Shown here: piece by piece, positions 35,672 through 43,856 of the stretch
How positions within the stretch are numbered: position 1 is the first letter of the stretch
How the letters are laid out: each line of letters opens with the position of its first letter
Assembly (NCBI GenBank): GCA_016934415.1
Contig: JAFGSW010000072.1
Coordinates: 27,874-91,873, forward strand
Length of the DNA: 64,000 bases
Source: Spirochaetales bacterium
GTDB taxonomy: Bacteria; Spirochaetota; Spirochaetia; SZUA-6; RPPD01
Direction: 5' to 3'
Position numbers and translations under genes: made by a program
Notes under the pieces: model-generated
Told to the model about the DNA's origin: nothing
Seen by the model: only the letters and a program-made list of their open reading frames with translations
Database searches by the model: none

Positions 35672-36323
35672 CGATATCCATGGGGGGATGTTCCGATAAG
35701 TCTGCTATAAATCGATTTTCATGAGTGATCACATCGCCGTTTTGATGATAAGCGAGGCCGGCGATTCCATCCACGGGTTTTTCGGAATCCAAATGATCGA
35801 CCAATTCCAGAAATGATTCTTCTCCTTCTCCGACGAATCCGTAATCCAGTCCCAGATGCTTCATGTGCAACTTCGGGGCGATTGAAAACGCCGAACCTCC
35901 TCCGATGAAAGGCGCAGCGGTCAACGAACGGAAATAGCCAATATATTCTTTTTCAATGAAAACGCTGCAAATCGCCAATAGATTTTTGTTTCTTTCGGCC
36001 AAAGCGTGATGCAGAGCTGGATTGACCACCACTCCCAGCATGTTTCGGAAAGAAAACCCGACGAAGTCCGGCTTGAAGCGCGTGATCTCTTTTTTTAGCG
36101 AGTCTTTATAATCGTCGGAATGTAATTTGATTTCATTGTTTTTCGCGATAAGCACGTGCAGTATTTTAATGGTATATCCGGATTCTTTTACGCAGCCATT
36201 GATCATGAACAATCCGATCGGCGCCATCGGCATGCACGTATCCGCTCCACCATCCAAGATTTGGCCGAAATATACGAGTAACACCCTCTCCCGTCGATCT
36301 TTACACCCGAGTAATGCACCCAT
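35640..36323 (-). CDS. cobalamin-binding half of a split B12-radical SAM protein
   Basis: 227 codons: a B12-binding-type Rossmann domain (RVLLVYFGQILDGGADTCMP, FKPDFVGFSFRNMLG) and the linker with YGFVGEGEESFLELVDHL typical of B12-binding radical-SAM proteins, ending at the frameshift after RRYRRLF-like sequence. ATG 36323 follows GAGGTGA at good spacing. It lies 55 bases after the MDR gene in the same operon. Together with the downstream half it would methylate an unactivated carbon or carry out a similar step on the cyclitol or sugar. Confidence 0.78.
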   Translation of the reverse strand: MGALLGCKDRRERVLLVYFGQILDGGADTCMPMAPIGLFMINGCVKESGYTIKILHVLIAKNNEIKLHSDDYKDSLKKEITRFKPDFVGFSFRNMLGVVVNPALHHALAERNKNLLAICSVFIEKEYIGYFRSLTAAPFIGGGSAFSIAPKLHMKHLGLDYGFVGEGEESFLELVDHLDSEKPVDGIAGLAYHQNGDVITHENRFIADLSEHPPMDIGEFKRYRRLF

Positions 36324-36378
36324 TTTCACCTCACCTCAGACTGTAAAATCTTCTATATTTCGGAAAAATGCAATATTG

Positions 36379-37491
36379 CTAAACCCTAATGAGCACTTTG
36401 CAGTTTTCGCGAATGATTTTATCCTGATTTTCCCGGAGATAATAAATCAATTTGTCAATTCCCTGATCCACCGTCGTGACGACGGAGCATAGATCGATTT
36501 TCTTATGCTTGTATAAATCGATGACTTTATGGAACGCTCCGCCGAGATGTCCCCTGGAACCAACGATCGTAATCGCGTTTGTTATCAAGTGATCGACGTT
36601 GTCGATTCTCAGCGGAACGCCCAGCCGGGCGAGGAGCGCAATGCGCCCGTTCGGATTCAATTTATGGAAAATTCTGTTGACGCAATCCAGATCCCCGGAC
36701 GCCTCAATGATCACGTCGATGTTGTCGGGAGGGTCGTCGAAGAATTCCCCGACGTCGTGAACGGAATCGCAGAATCTCCCGGCTTTCGTCCTCCGAAATT
36801 CCACCGGCTCTACGACGTTCACCGACGACGCCCCGAATATATCCTTGGCCAGCATGGCGGAAAATAGGCCGATGGGCCCCGCTCCCAAAACGACGACCTT
36901 GTCCCCTCCTTTTATTTTCGCGTTTTCACACGCCACATACGCCACGCTGGCGGGTTCGATACAGGCGGCGGCCTGAATGTTCAATCGGCTGTCGGCGGCG
37001 ATCGCGGAGACATCGTGCGCCAAGCTGGCGCTGACGTCCACGATCTCGCCGAATATTCCGTTCATTTCCAATCCGACCAGTTTAGCATTGGTGCACTGGT
37101 TGAAATTCCCGCTCCGGCAACTTCTGCAGTAATTGCACGTCAGGATGGATTCAAAGGCGACGAACATGCCGGGTTTGAAATTCTTGACGTACGAACCGAC
37201 TTCCAGAACGACCCCCACGCCTTCGTGCCCCAGGATCAGTCCCTTTTCCGGAATATCGATGGGCGCGGAGCACACGATATACCCCTGCGAATCGACTTTC
37301 ATCAAATGAACGTCCGTCCCGCATATTCCGAAATAAAGCATTTTCACACGAAGCGAGAGCGGGTCGAGTTTTTCCAGGCTCATCTCCGCGATGTGCAGTT
37401 TCGGATTTTGATACATCCGGTTCGGCCTTCGATCGCCGCCGTTCATCCGGCCGTTTTTTTCGGCATTCACGACGCATGTCTTGGTAAGCAT
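36379..37491 (-). CDS. zinc MDR alcohol dehydrogenase, candidate 2-deoxy-scyllo-inosamine dehydrogenase
   Basis: A 370-residue medium-chain dehydrogenase. Catalytic zinc ligands are in GICGTD (C57) and GHEGVG (H89, E90), and the structural zinc site is C119, C122, C125, C133. The NAD-binding loop is VVLGAGPIGLFSAML. In DOI pathways the NeoA/KanK type MDR enzyme oxidises 2-deoxy-scyllo-inosamine before the second amination; that is a fitting role here, competing with the BtrN-like radical-SAM enzymes. ATG 37491 has AAAGGA upstream; ATG 37416 is an alternative start. Confidence 0.85.
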   Translation of the reverse strand: MLTKTCVVNAEKNGRMNGGDRRPNRMYQNPKLHIAEMSLEKLDPLSLRVKMLYFGICGTDVHLMKVDSQGYIVCSAPIDIPEKGLILGHEGVGVVLEVGSYVKNFKPGMFVAFESILTCNYCRSCRSGNFNQCTNAKLVGLEMNGIFGEIVDVSASLAHDVSAIAADSRLNIQAAACIEPASVAYVACENAKIKGGDKVVVLGAGPIGLFSAMLAKDIFGASSVNVVEPVEFRRTKAGRFCDSVHDVGEFFDDPPDNIDVIIEASGDLDCVNRIFHKLNPNGRIALLARLGVPLRIDNVDHLITNAITIVGSRGHLGGAFHKVIDLYKHKKIDLCSVVTTVDQGIDKLIYYLRENQDKIIRENCKVLIRV

Positions 37492-37575
37492 GGATCATCG
37501 TCCTTTCATCGCGTCATATTCGGTTCTTATGCGCACAAGGAACCGCGCGCGGGCCGTCACCCGTCGCCGATCGGC

Positions 37576-37836
37576 TCATAGATCCGGGATCCTTCGCTTT
37601 CTTTCATCCACATAGGTGACAATATCCCGTATTGTCTCGAAATTGGCGAGTTCAATGTGATCCGTGTCGAAATCGATTCCGAACTCCTTCTCCAAAGCGA
37701 CAATCACCTTGATGAAGTTGATCGAATTGACCCCCAAATCCTTCAATCGGCTCTCGGGCTTGAGATCGCGCTCCTTGCCGACGCTGCAATGCTCTCCAAT
37801 GATGCTATATGTCGTCGCCGCGATATCGCTTGCCAT
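37576..37836 (-). CDS. acyl carrier protein 3
   Basis: An 86-residue carrier protein with S38 in KDLGVNSINFIKVIVALEK. The usual Asp before the serine is Asn (NSI), a variant shared with ACP4 (51528-51791). GGAGGA lies upstream of two adjacent ATGs (37839, 37836). It sits between the MDR and methyltransferase genes, with no ligase of its own nearby; the next BtrH-like gene is two genes upstream. Confidence 0.87.
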   Translation of the reverse strand: MASDIAATTYSIIGEHCSVGKERDLKPESRLKDLGVNSINFIKVIVALEKEFGIDFDTDHIELANFETIRDIVTYVDERKRRIPDL

Positions 37837-37879
37837 CATCCTTCCTCCGCCGCCGCCTTCCGTGCTCGACGGCGCCTCT

Positions 37880-38644
37880 TCATTTCCGAATCGAACGCGA
37901 TCGGGCTTCGACATAGATGCTTTCGCCGGAGCGGATGGCCCGATCCATCCGAGCGACGTTCGGGATCGATCCCTTTTGGTACGCGCATTCGACGATATCG
38001 GCGTCGGGAAAACCGGCGCCGCCGAGCGCGTATCGCAATTCCGCCATGTCGTAAATCCAGCGGTGCCCGTAAAACTTGAAAATCTGGTTTATCATGAACG
38101 CTTTACGATCCGGCGTTTCCCCCGGAGGAGCGCCCAAATCGAGCAGGCATTCGCGTTGCCGGGATAAAAACCCGTCGTCGCGGAAATACGCTTCCAGGTA
38201 CCGGCGGAGGTCGGGGGTGGTCAGCCTGACCAATCCGCCCGTTTCCAGGATGCGCCTGATTTCAGTGAGCCATCGGATCCCCTCCTCAAGATGGAGATGC
38301 TCGATCAAGTGCTCCGAATAAACCCAATGGAAGCTCCGGTCGGCGAACGGCAACCGGTGCCGGACGTCCAACCGGACAAAATAGTATTCGTCGTCCACCA
38401 GGTAGAGGCGATCGCTTTCGGTTGAAAGCAGTCCGTCCGACAATCCGATGATATCGACGTTCAAGCAAGAATCATGGGGCTCGTCCCAGGATCCGAATTG
38501 AATTCCCCGGACGCCGAATTGCCGCTGCCACGAATCGACACGGGGCAGATGAACGTCGATCGGCCTCAACGTTCGACACGGCGTCAGCGTGGCGGAATCC
38601 CATTCTCCCCAACTCCACCCGGCGCTTCCATGGGAAACGATCAT
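37880..38644 (-). CDS. class I SAM-dependent methyltransferase
   Basis: A 254-residue protein with a class I methyltransferase pattern: LNVDIIGLSD, the motif II/post-motif region VYSEHLIEHLHLEEGIRWLTEIRRILETGGLVRLTTPD, and a following RYLEAYF helix. The C-terminal half includes a YGHRWIYDMAELRYAL segment as in cyclitol/sugar methyltransferases. Motif I is weak. It could O- or N-methylate the product; a resistance role by rRNA methylation is unlikely, since it does not resemble Kam/Arm enzymes. It precedes ACP3 by 43 bases. Confidence 0.8.
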   Translation of the reverse strand: MIVSHGSAGWSWGEWDSATLTPCRTLRPIDVHLPRVDSWQRQFGVRGIQFGSWDEPHDSCLNVDIIGLSDGLLSTESDRLYLVDDEYYFVRLDVRHRLPFADRSFHWVYSEHLIEHLHLEEGIRWLTEIRRILETGGLVRLTTPDLRRYLEAYFRDDGFLSRQRECLLDLGAPPGETPDRKAFMINQIFKFYGHRWIYDMAELRYALGGAGFPDADIVECAYQKGSIPNVARMDRAIRSGESIYVEARSRSIRK

Positions 38645-38698
38645 CGAATACTTCTCCCCCGGCGGTTCAAGCGTTCGCCGCGCGGGCCCGAATAAGCA

Positions 38699-40321
38699 TC
38701 AAGCCAAAGAAATCGCGAAAATATGAATGCCCGGGACGTCGGGCAACCGCAAATACCGTATCCTGCCTTCGGCGGCGATCTCGTGGTTCTGGGCGCTAAT
38801 ATACACTTTCCTTCCCCGCAATTGGACCCGATCGTTGATTTTTTCCACGGCTTTTCCCTCCCACGCGATCGTCTCGCCGTAGACCGGTTCATAGAGGTAA
38901 TCCGTTATTCTGACGGGAATTTCCTCGGTTCGTCCGTCGTCATATCGGATTAAAAATCTCTCGACGTAATTGCCCCAATCGGCACACCCCAGAATCATGA
39001 TATTTCTGAATACGTCGTCATCAATCGAAATCTCCTGGCCGCTGCAGGCGATATTATCGTTGCCGTTGCCATAGAGCCAGGGAACCTGAAACGCCATGTC
39101 TTTTACGGTCCAAATCCGGTGTTCATGATCGGGGAAATTTTCCTTTAAAAAATAGGTCCCGGTTCCCATTAAATCGGCCGGACAATCCATCGATACCGTG
39201 GCGCCGAACGCCTTGTTGTTGAGGTAGGGGGATAAATCGACGAAACGGATTTTACGACCGACCGCGGCGACGTCGCCCTCGGTCGCTTCATGGGAAACGA
39301 CCTGGCGGTTCGAGAAGGAACCGGACGCATCGGCCTTATCCTGATACATCCGGCGCACGCGGCCGGCGATGTCTTCCTCCAAAACGGCGACGTCACGGAT
39401 TTTGTTCGCGGCCTTGTTTTTCAGCGAAACATCCCGGGAAAAGGCGGCTTTGATCAGTATGGCCCTGATATTCGCCCATTGGGAAGCCGCTTTGATGAGG
39501 CCGGCGGACGTTTCACGAAAACCCTCCACATCGGTTTCCGCCCCGAAGTAGTCCAATAATTTCGCGAATCTTCGCCTGCCGTACGCAATATCCTCAAGAT
39601 TCTTGATCAACGGCGCTATGAATAAAAAATCCTCGTGCCCCTCAATCTCTTTCTGAATATCGGTCGAGCCTTCAACGCTTTCCGCAAAATCGCGCATGGC
39701 GCCGAAAGCGTTCCCGTTCCCGGCGCCGTTCATCAATCTGTTCACGGAGTTCGCCAGGATCTCTCCCCATCGCACGTGTATTCTTTCGCCGCCCTCGAAC
39801 CTGAAAGTCCGGTAATCGTTCAAATACCCTTGGATTAGATTTTCCTTCGTCATCGTACCGGAGGCTTTAAAGAAACGGTCGCAATAAGAGTAATTGCCGT
39901 CGTCATCCGATCCCGTTATCAAATAGTAATGATGAAAATGGGTTTTCAGGTAATTCCAGTCCCACGGACACAGATAAGAATCTATCGAAACCATAATCGG
40001 CCGGTTGTCTTTCAGTTCCGACTCGACGACGTCCAGAATCTCCGCCGGGGAGGCTTTCCCGTACAGCGTTTTGATCCCGTGATAGGCATCGAGTTTCCCC
40101 ACGACATCGTTCCGAAACACGGGAAGCGAATCGCCCAGGGGCCGATCCGGTCCGGGGTTGAAATCGAAATACCAGTCCTCGCAAAAGATCAACTCATATC
40201 GGTAATGAGCCCACTCGGCGACCGCGATAATTGAATCCTCCAGGCAAGAGAGAAACTCGTAGTGAACAGGTTTTATTGACAGGTTCAATGTGGCTCGCCC
40301 CTTTGATGATTTGTAAAACAC
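38699..40321 (-). CDS. BtrH-like acyltransferase with C-terminal beta domain
   Basis: A 540-residue two-part protein. Residues 1-200 follow the BtrH fold with C26 (YEFLSCLEDSI), H131 (THFHHYYLITGSDD) and D148 (YCDRFF). Residues about 200-350 are helical. The last 180 (from IRFVDLSPYLNNKAFG) form a beta-sandwich of the NPCBM/galactose-binding sort, with VPWLYGNGNDNIAC in the middle. The fusion suggests an acyltransferase that recognises a glycan-like acceptor. The start is GTG 40321 or TTG 40288; the latter has AAAGGGG upstream. It is the second gene after the DOI synthase. Confidence 0.7.
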   Translation of the reverse strand: MFYKSSKGRATLNLSIKPVHYEFLSCLEDSIIAVAEWAHYRYELIFCEDWYFDFNPGPDRPLGDSLPVFRNDVVGKLDAYHGIKTLYGKASPAEILDVVESELKDNRPIMVSIDSYLCPWDWNYLKTHFHHYYLITGSDDDGNYSYCDRFFKASGTMTKENLIQGYLNDYRTFRFEGGERIHVRWGEILANSVNRLMNGAGNGNAFGAMRDFAESVEGSTDIQKEIEGHEDFLFIAPLIKNLEDIAYGRRRFAKLLDYFGAETDVEGFRETSAGLIKAASQWANIRAILIKAAFSRDVSLKNKAANKIRDVAVLEEDIAGRVRRMYQDKADASGSFSNRQVVSHEATEGDVAAVGRKIRFVDLSPYLNNKAFGATVSMDCPADLMGTGTYFLKENFPDHEHRIWTVKDMAFQVPWLYGNGNDNIACSGQEISIDDDVFRNIMILGCADWGNYVERFLIRYDDGRTEEIPVRITDYLYEPVYGETIAWEGKAVEKINDRVQLRGRKVYISAQNHEIAAEGRIRYLRLPDVPGIHIFAISLA

Positions 40322-40484
40322 CCGGTTCTATTTTTCCCCGACTCGGCTCGACTCTTCACGGATACCGTCTTCCGGCGTCGCATCCGCCGCGCGCTCTTTC
40401 GCTGAAATCGGTCCGTGTTTTTTTCGAAACGACGCGCATCGGCTCGTTTTCGAAGGTCGGCCGCCCCCGCGGTTCGCATCTCCG

Positions 40485-41657
40485 TCAGGCATGCAGCGCG
40501 CCGACCGCCTTTCGTATGATTTCATCGGGAACGGGCGTCAGCGGTTTTTCCCCGTTTTTCAGGGGTTTGCCGATGCTTTCCAATAATACGAGGTGGAAGG
40601 TCCCTCCGTCGTTTTCTACATACCCTCTTTTATTGTCGTATTTCATGATCGACAAGATTGTCTCGGGATCGATGTGCCGGGGAATGGCTCCGGCGGCCCC
40701 CGCCTTGCTTAAAAGCGCCCGATGCAGCTGAACGTCCTTATCCGATAGATATCCCAACATGCGGGAAATGTCCGCCGCGCACAGCATGCCCAGACCTATG
40801 GCTTCGCCATGCGTTATGTTGCCCGCGTCGCTCAGCTCTATGGCGTGTCCGATCGTGTGACCGTATTCCAGTATCAACGCCTCATGCTTCTCATAGGGGT
40901 CGTTTCGCATGACGAGCGTCTTGGCCTCGATGGACATGGTGATGAAATATCGATAATCCTCTTCCGAATATTTGCTCTCCGGGTCCAGCAGCCCCTCAAG
41001 GGTTTCGATGGTTTCAGGCAAGATCGTCAGGGCGTTTTTAATCACCTCGCATACGCCGGAAACCACTTCCTTTTTTGGCAATGACTGCAGAAAATCGATA
41101 TTGGCGATGACCATTTCCGGCGCATGGAAAAGACCGATCAGATTCTTGCCCGAATTCGAATTAATAGCCTGCTTCAAGGAAAGGACCGAGTCGGAAATGG
41201 CCAAAAGCGTGGTGGGAATATGAACGAATCTAATCCCGCGGAACATCAATGCGGCGACCATCCCGGACATGTTGCCGCTAATGCCGCCGCCCAGACCGAT
41301 GATGCACGTTTTTCTGGTCGCTTTCAGCTTGATGACCTTATCGATCAACGATTCCAGCATTTGAAGATTCTTGTTTTTTTCCGTGCACTCGAACGTCAGC
41401 AGGGAACTATGATATTTCCCCTGCAAGCGATCGACGATTTTACGACCCACGCTTTCGACGTTTTTATCGCCGATCACGACGAACGAATCGACGTCTTTCA
41501 AGGACCGCAATTGCACAATGCAATAATCCAATCCGCCGCCGTATAAATGGTACTGAAAGGCAACATCACCGAATCGGATTTCATAAATATCGCTTGAAAT
41601 CCCCTCGTCCCACTTCCGTAGTTCCCGGTTGTTGATTTCCTCAAACAGTCTGTTCAT
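40485..41657 (-). CDS. 2-deoxy-scyllo-inosose synthase
   Basis: A 390-residue sugar-phosphate cyclase of the dehydroquinate-synthase family, closest by eye to BtrC-type 2-deoxy-scyllo-inosose synthases. Shared blocks are GLGGGISGNMSGMVAALMFR, ISDSVLSLKQAINSNSGKNL, EYGHTIGHAIEL, ITHGEAIGLGM and YDNKRGYVEND...GKPLKNGE..LTPV. Zinc ligands are E204, H267 and H283. The enzyme turns glucose-6-phosphate into DOI, the committed carbocycle of 2-deoxystreptamine aminoglycosides. Primary DHQ synthases lack the DNKRGYxxxD and GKP..N..LTPV form. It is the first gene of the long minus-strand operon, after a 385-base gap. Central to interpreting this region. Confidence 0.9.
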   Translation of the reverse strand: MNRLFEEINNRELRKWDEGISSDIYEIRFGDVAFQYHLYGGGLDYCIVQLRSLKDVDSFVVIGDKNVESVGRKIVDRLQGKYHSSLLTFECTEKNKNLQMLESLIDKVIKLKATRKTCIIGLGGGISGNMSGMVAALMFRGIRFVHIPTTLLAISDSVLSLKQAINSNSGKNLIGLFHAPEMVIANIDFLQSLPKKEVVSGVCEVIKNALTILPETIETLEGLLDPESKYSEEDYRYFITMSIEAKTLVMRNDPYEKHEALILEYGHTIGHAIELSDAGNITHGEAIGLGMLCAADISRMLGYLSDKDVQLHRALLSKAGAAGAIPRHIDPETILSIMKYDNKRGYVENDGGTFHLVLLESIGKPLKNGEKPLTPVPDEIIRKAVGALHA

Positions 41658-42042
41658 AATACGTCGGAATCATCCTTTATTTGTTTTTTATGTGGAAACA
41701 TCGTACATGCGGCTGGAATGTTCTTCACGGTCCGCGATAATATTCAGAACGCTTGTTCAACTCTATCGTTTTTTCTCATCTGAAATCATTTTGTCCTCTT
41801 CTTTACGATTATTTCCCGACGAGGCCGTTATCGGCTGCCAAAAACAAAATTTTTTCCCGGCGCCGCCGGCCCGACGTTCGATCATATCTTGTTGTAAAAG
41901 CCAAGAAAATGCAACCACGTTACGAAAAAAAATACACGGTCGGATTGTATTGCAGACCGTTCGAATCGATTCGTCACCATTCCATCCGGAACGGGCCACC
42001 GCCGCGCGAAGAGGTACGGCGACATTGCGGCGCCGCGACGAA
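41658..42042 (-). other. upstream region of the DOI-synthase operon
   Basis: A 385-base gap between a radical-SAM gene and the DOI synthase on the same strand. AAAGGATG lies before the synthase ATG, and AT-rich stretches such as GAATATTATC near 41735 could hold a promoter, but no pair of boxes with good spacing was found. No ORF is supported. Confidence 0.35.
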
Positions 42043-43539
42043 TTAATGCAAAATAAAAGCTTCCCGAACCACCAGCCCGCTCGCACCCCCGTCTTCCATC
42101 TCCACGCGAACGTCCAAGAACTCTGCCTCGACATGGTCGACCGGGAAATGGACGCGGTCGCATGAAAGGTCGAACGGCTCCGGAGGTCCGTCATTGACGA
42201 CGCATTCGGCAGGCGAAAGGTCGTACTGTCCCGCGCTTTTTATCGCGAAGCCGAGAAAGCGGGCTCCGGAAGTTTTGGGAATTCGTATCGTCCCGACCCC
42301 GTTCTTCAGGCGCCAGGCCGTCTTCCCATCCCCGTCCTTCATCCGTTGAAATCCCCCGCCGAATTCCGCCCCGTCGCCGCCGACATCCACCGGTTCCGCG
42401 CGGAATCGCCCGAAGAAAGCGGCGTAGCGATTGTTGTCGCCCTCATTGATTCCGTCCGGCATATGACATGCTCGGCATATCGCCGGGGGGTTCCAGCCGC
42501 GCGTCAACCGGCGGAAACTCCGGTACCGCGGAGAATTCCAGATTTTTCCCCAGTCCTCCGCGTTCAAGTCCCCCAGATTCGGACCGGGCATACAGCACGC
42601 CCGAACGGCGCCATTGGAGGCGATAAACGTCCACTCCCACGGCTGCTTGCAGGAACCGAAACCTCTCCCGGCGCGGGGACGATCCGCGTCGCCGCCCCCC
42701 GCGCTTCTCCTTGCATATTGGCCGAGGATATGACGCGCGGGCGGCGACAATCCGGCGCGCCACGAGTCGCCGTCAGCTCGCGCACTCTCGCGCACCATGT
42801 CGTGGAACGAGGGCGGCGCAAACAACTCGACCCCGAATTCGCGCGACACGGCCATCGCTTCCAACAATGCGGGCACGGCCGCCTCCGGCGCCTCGAAAGG
42901 AGACTGGCCGCGTAATTTTTCAACGCCGTTGTCGCCCGACAACGCGCATACGAACACGGCCCAAGCCCCGTACGCGTGCGCCATCCGAACTAAATCGGGC
43001 AATTCCGGGATCGTCTCTTTCATCGCCACGCAATTCAGGGACATGGTCGCGCGGCATTCCGGTCCCGCCTCGCGCCTGCAGAGTTGAACGAGAGCCAGCG
43101 CTTCCAGCAACCTTTTCCAGCCGGGCTGGGGACGCACGAACCCGAACGTCTCCGGCCGCACGCCGTCGATCGAAATCCCGATATTGATCGGTGAGCGCAC
43201 CAGCCGCCGCACCAGCCGCTCGTCTCGCAGCATGATCGCGTTCGTCACGAGGACGAAACGCACCGCCTTCCCCTTGAACGCCTCGACGATATCGTAGAAA
43301 GAATCCGCGATCAGCGGCTCGCCCATGCCCTGCGGCACTATCATCTCGACGCTTTCGGACAACGCGTCGATCGCCTTCCGCATCACCTGCTTTTGCATGT
43401 CCATGCCGAATGTCCGGTGGTAGTGATAACAATGAAGGCAGCGCGCGTTGCATCGGTCGGTGGACTCGAGATAGACGAACCGGGGCTGGGCGGACGCGAC
43501 CGATTCAAGGACGACGTATTCTTGCTGGTCTGAGCGCAT
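42043..43539 (-). CDS. radical SAM/SPASM protein with C-terminal beta domain
   Basis: A 498-residue radical-SAM enzyme: CNARCLHC (Cys 30, 34, 37), QGMGEPLIADSF, and a SPASM-like domain with SCKQPWEWTFIASNGAVRACC and ICRACHMPDG. The last 115 residues form a beta-rich module (GGFQRMKDGDGKTAWRLKNG) similar in style to jelly-roll sugar-binding domains. ATG 43539 follows GAGGTGA. It starts divergently from the next radical-SAM gene. The GC content looks higher than in neighbouring cluster genes. Substrate unknown; a cyclitol or glycosylated intermediate would fit. Confidence 0.82.
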   Translation of the reverse strand: MRSDQQEYVVLESVASAQPRFVYLESTDRCNARCLHCYHYHRTFGMDMQKQVMRKAIDALSESVEMIVPQGMGEPLIADSFYDIVEAFKGKAVRFVLVTNAIMLRDERLVRRLVRSPINIGISIDGVRPETFGFVRPQPGWKRLLEALALVQLCRREAGPECRATMSLNCVAMKETIPELPDLVRMAHAYGAWAVFVCALSGDNGVEKLRGQSPFEAPEAAVPALLEAMAVSREFGVELFAPPSFHDMVRESARADGDSWRAGLSPPARHILGQYARRSAGGGDADRPRAGRGFGSCKQPWEWTFIASNGAVRACCMPGPNLGDLNAEDWGKIWNSPRYRSFRRLTRGWNPPAICRACHMPDGINEGDNNRYAAFFGRFRAEPVDVGGDGAEFGGGFQRMKDGDGKTAWRLKNGVGTIRIPKTSGARFLGFAIKSAGQYDLSPAECVVNDGPPEPFDLSCDRVHFPVDHVEAEFLDVRVEMEDGGASGLVVREAFILH

Positions 43540-43808
43540 TCGGTTCACCTCACATCGTATCGGACGGCGGGCAGGCGACGACAAAACGCATTCACGCGAA
43601 AAAGGGGGAACGCATACTCGTCGATGACCGGACGAGTGTTTCGCATTCAGGACGGCTGATGGAACTGCAGCGCTTGCCCGTAGACATCCAATTGCCGCCG
43701 AAGAGTAACACATCATATTTTACATTGCAAGGTTATTCAACCATGAAGAATAAACCTGAAAAACAAGAGCCGTTTTGCTTTTTTCGTCGCGCGCGGGAAA
43801 GCCGGATA

Positions 43809-43838
43809 TTGACTGGAGAGAACAATCCTGGCTATATA
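43809..43838 (+). promoter_or_regulatory. possible promoter for the plus-strand radical-SAM operon
   Basis: TTGACT, an 18-base spacer and TATATA lie 19 bases before the start at 43857, in the 317-base divergent gap 43540-43856. The resulting leader would be very short, so this is tentative. No other feature was seen in the gap. Confidence 0.3.
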
Positions 43839-43856
43839 TACCCGCGAGGAAAAAAC

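Noticed and set aside
40485..41657. Primary-metabolism dehydroquinate synthase (aroB)
   Set aside because: The YDNKRGYxxxD and GKP...LTPV blocks and the ISDSVLSxKQAxNxxSGKN run match DOI synthases; no other shikimate gene is nearby.
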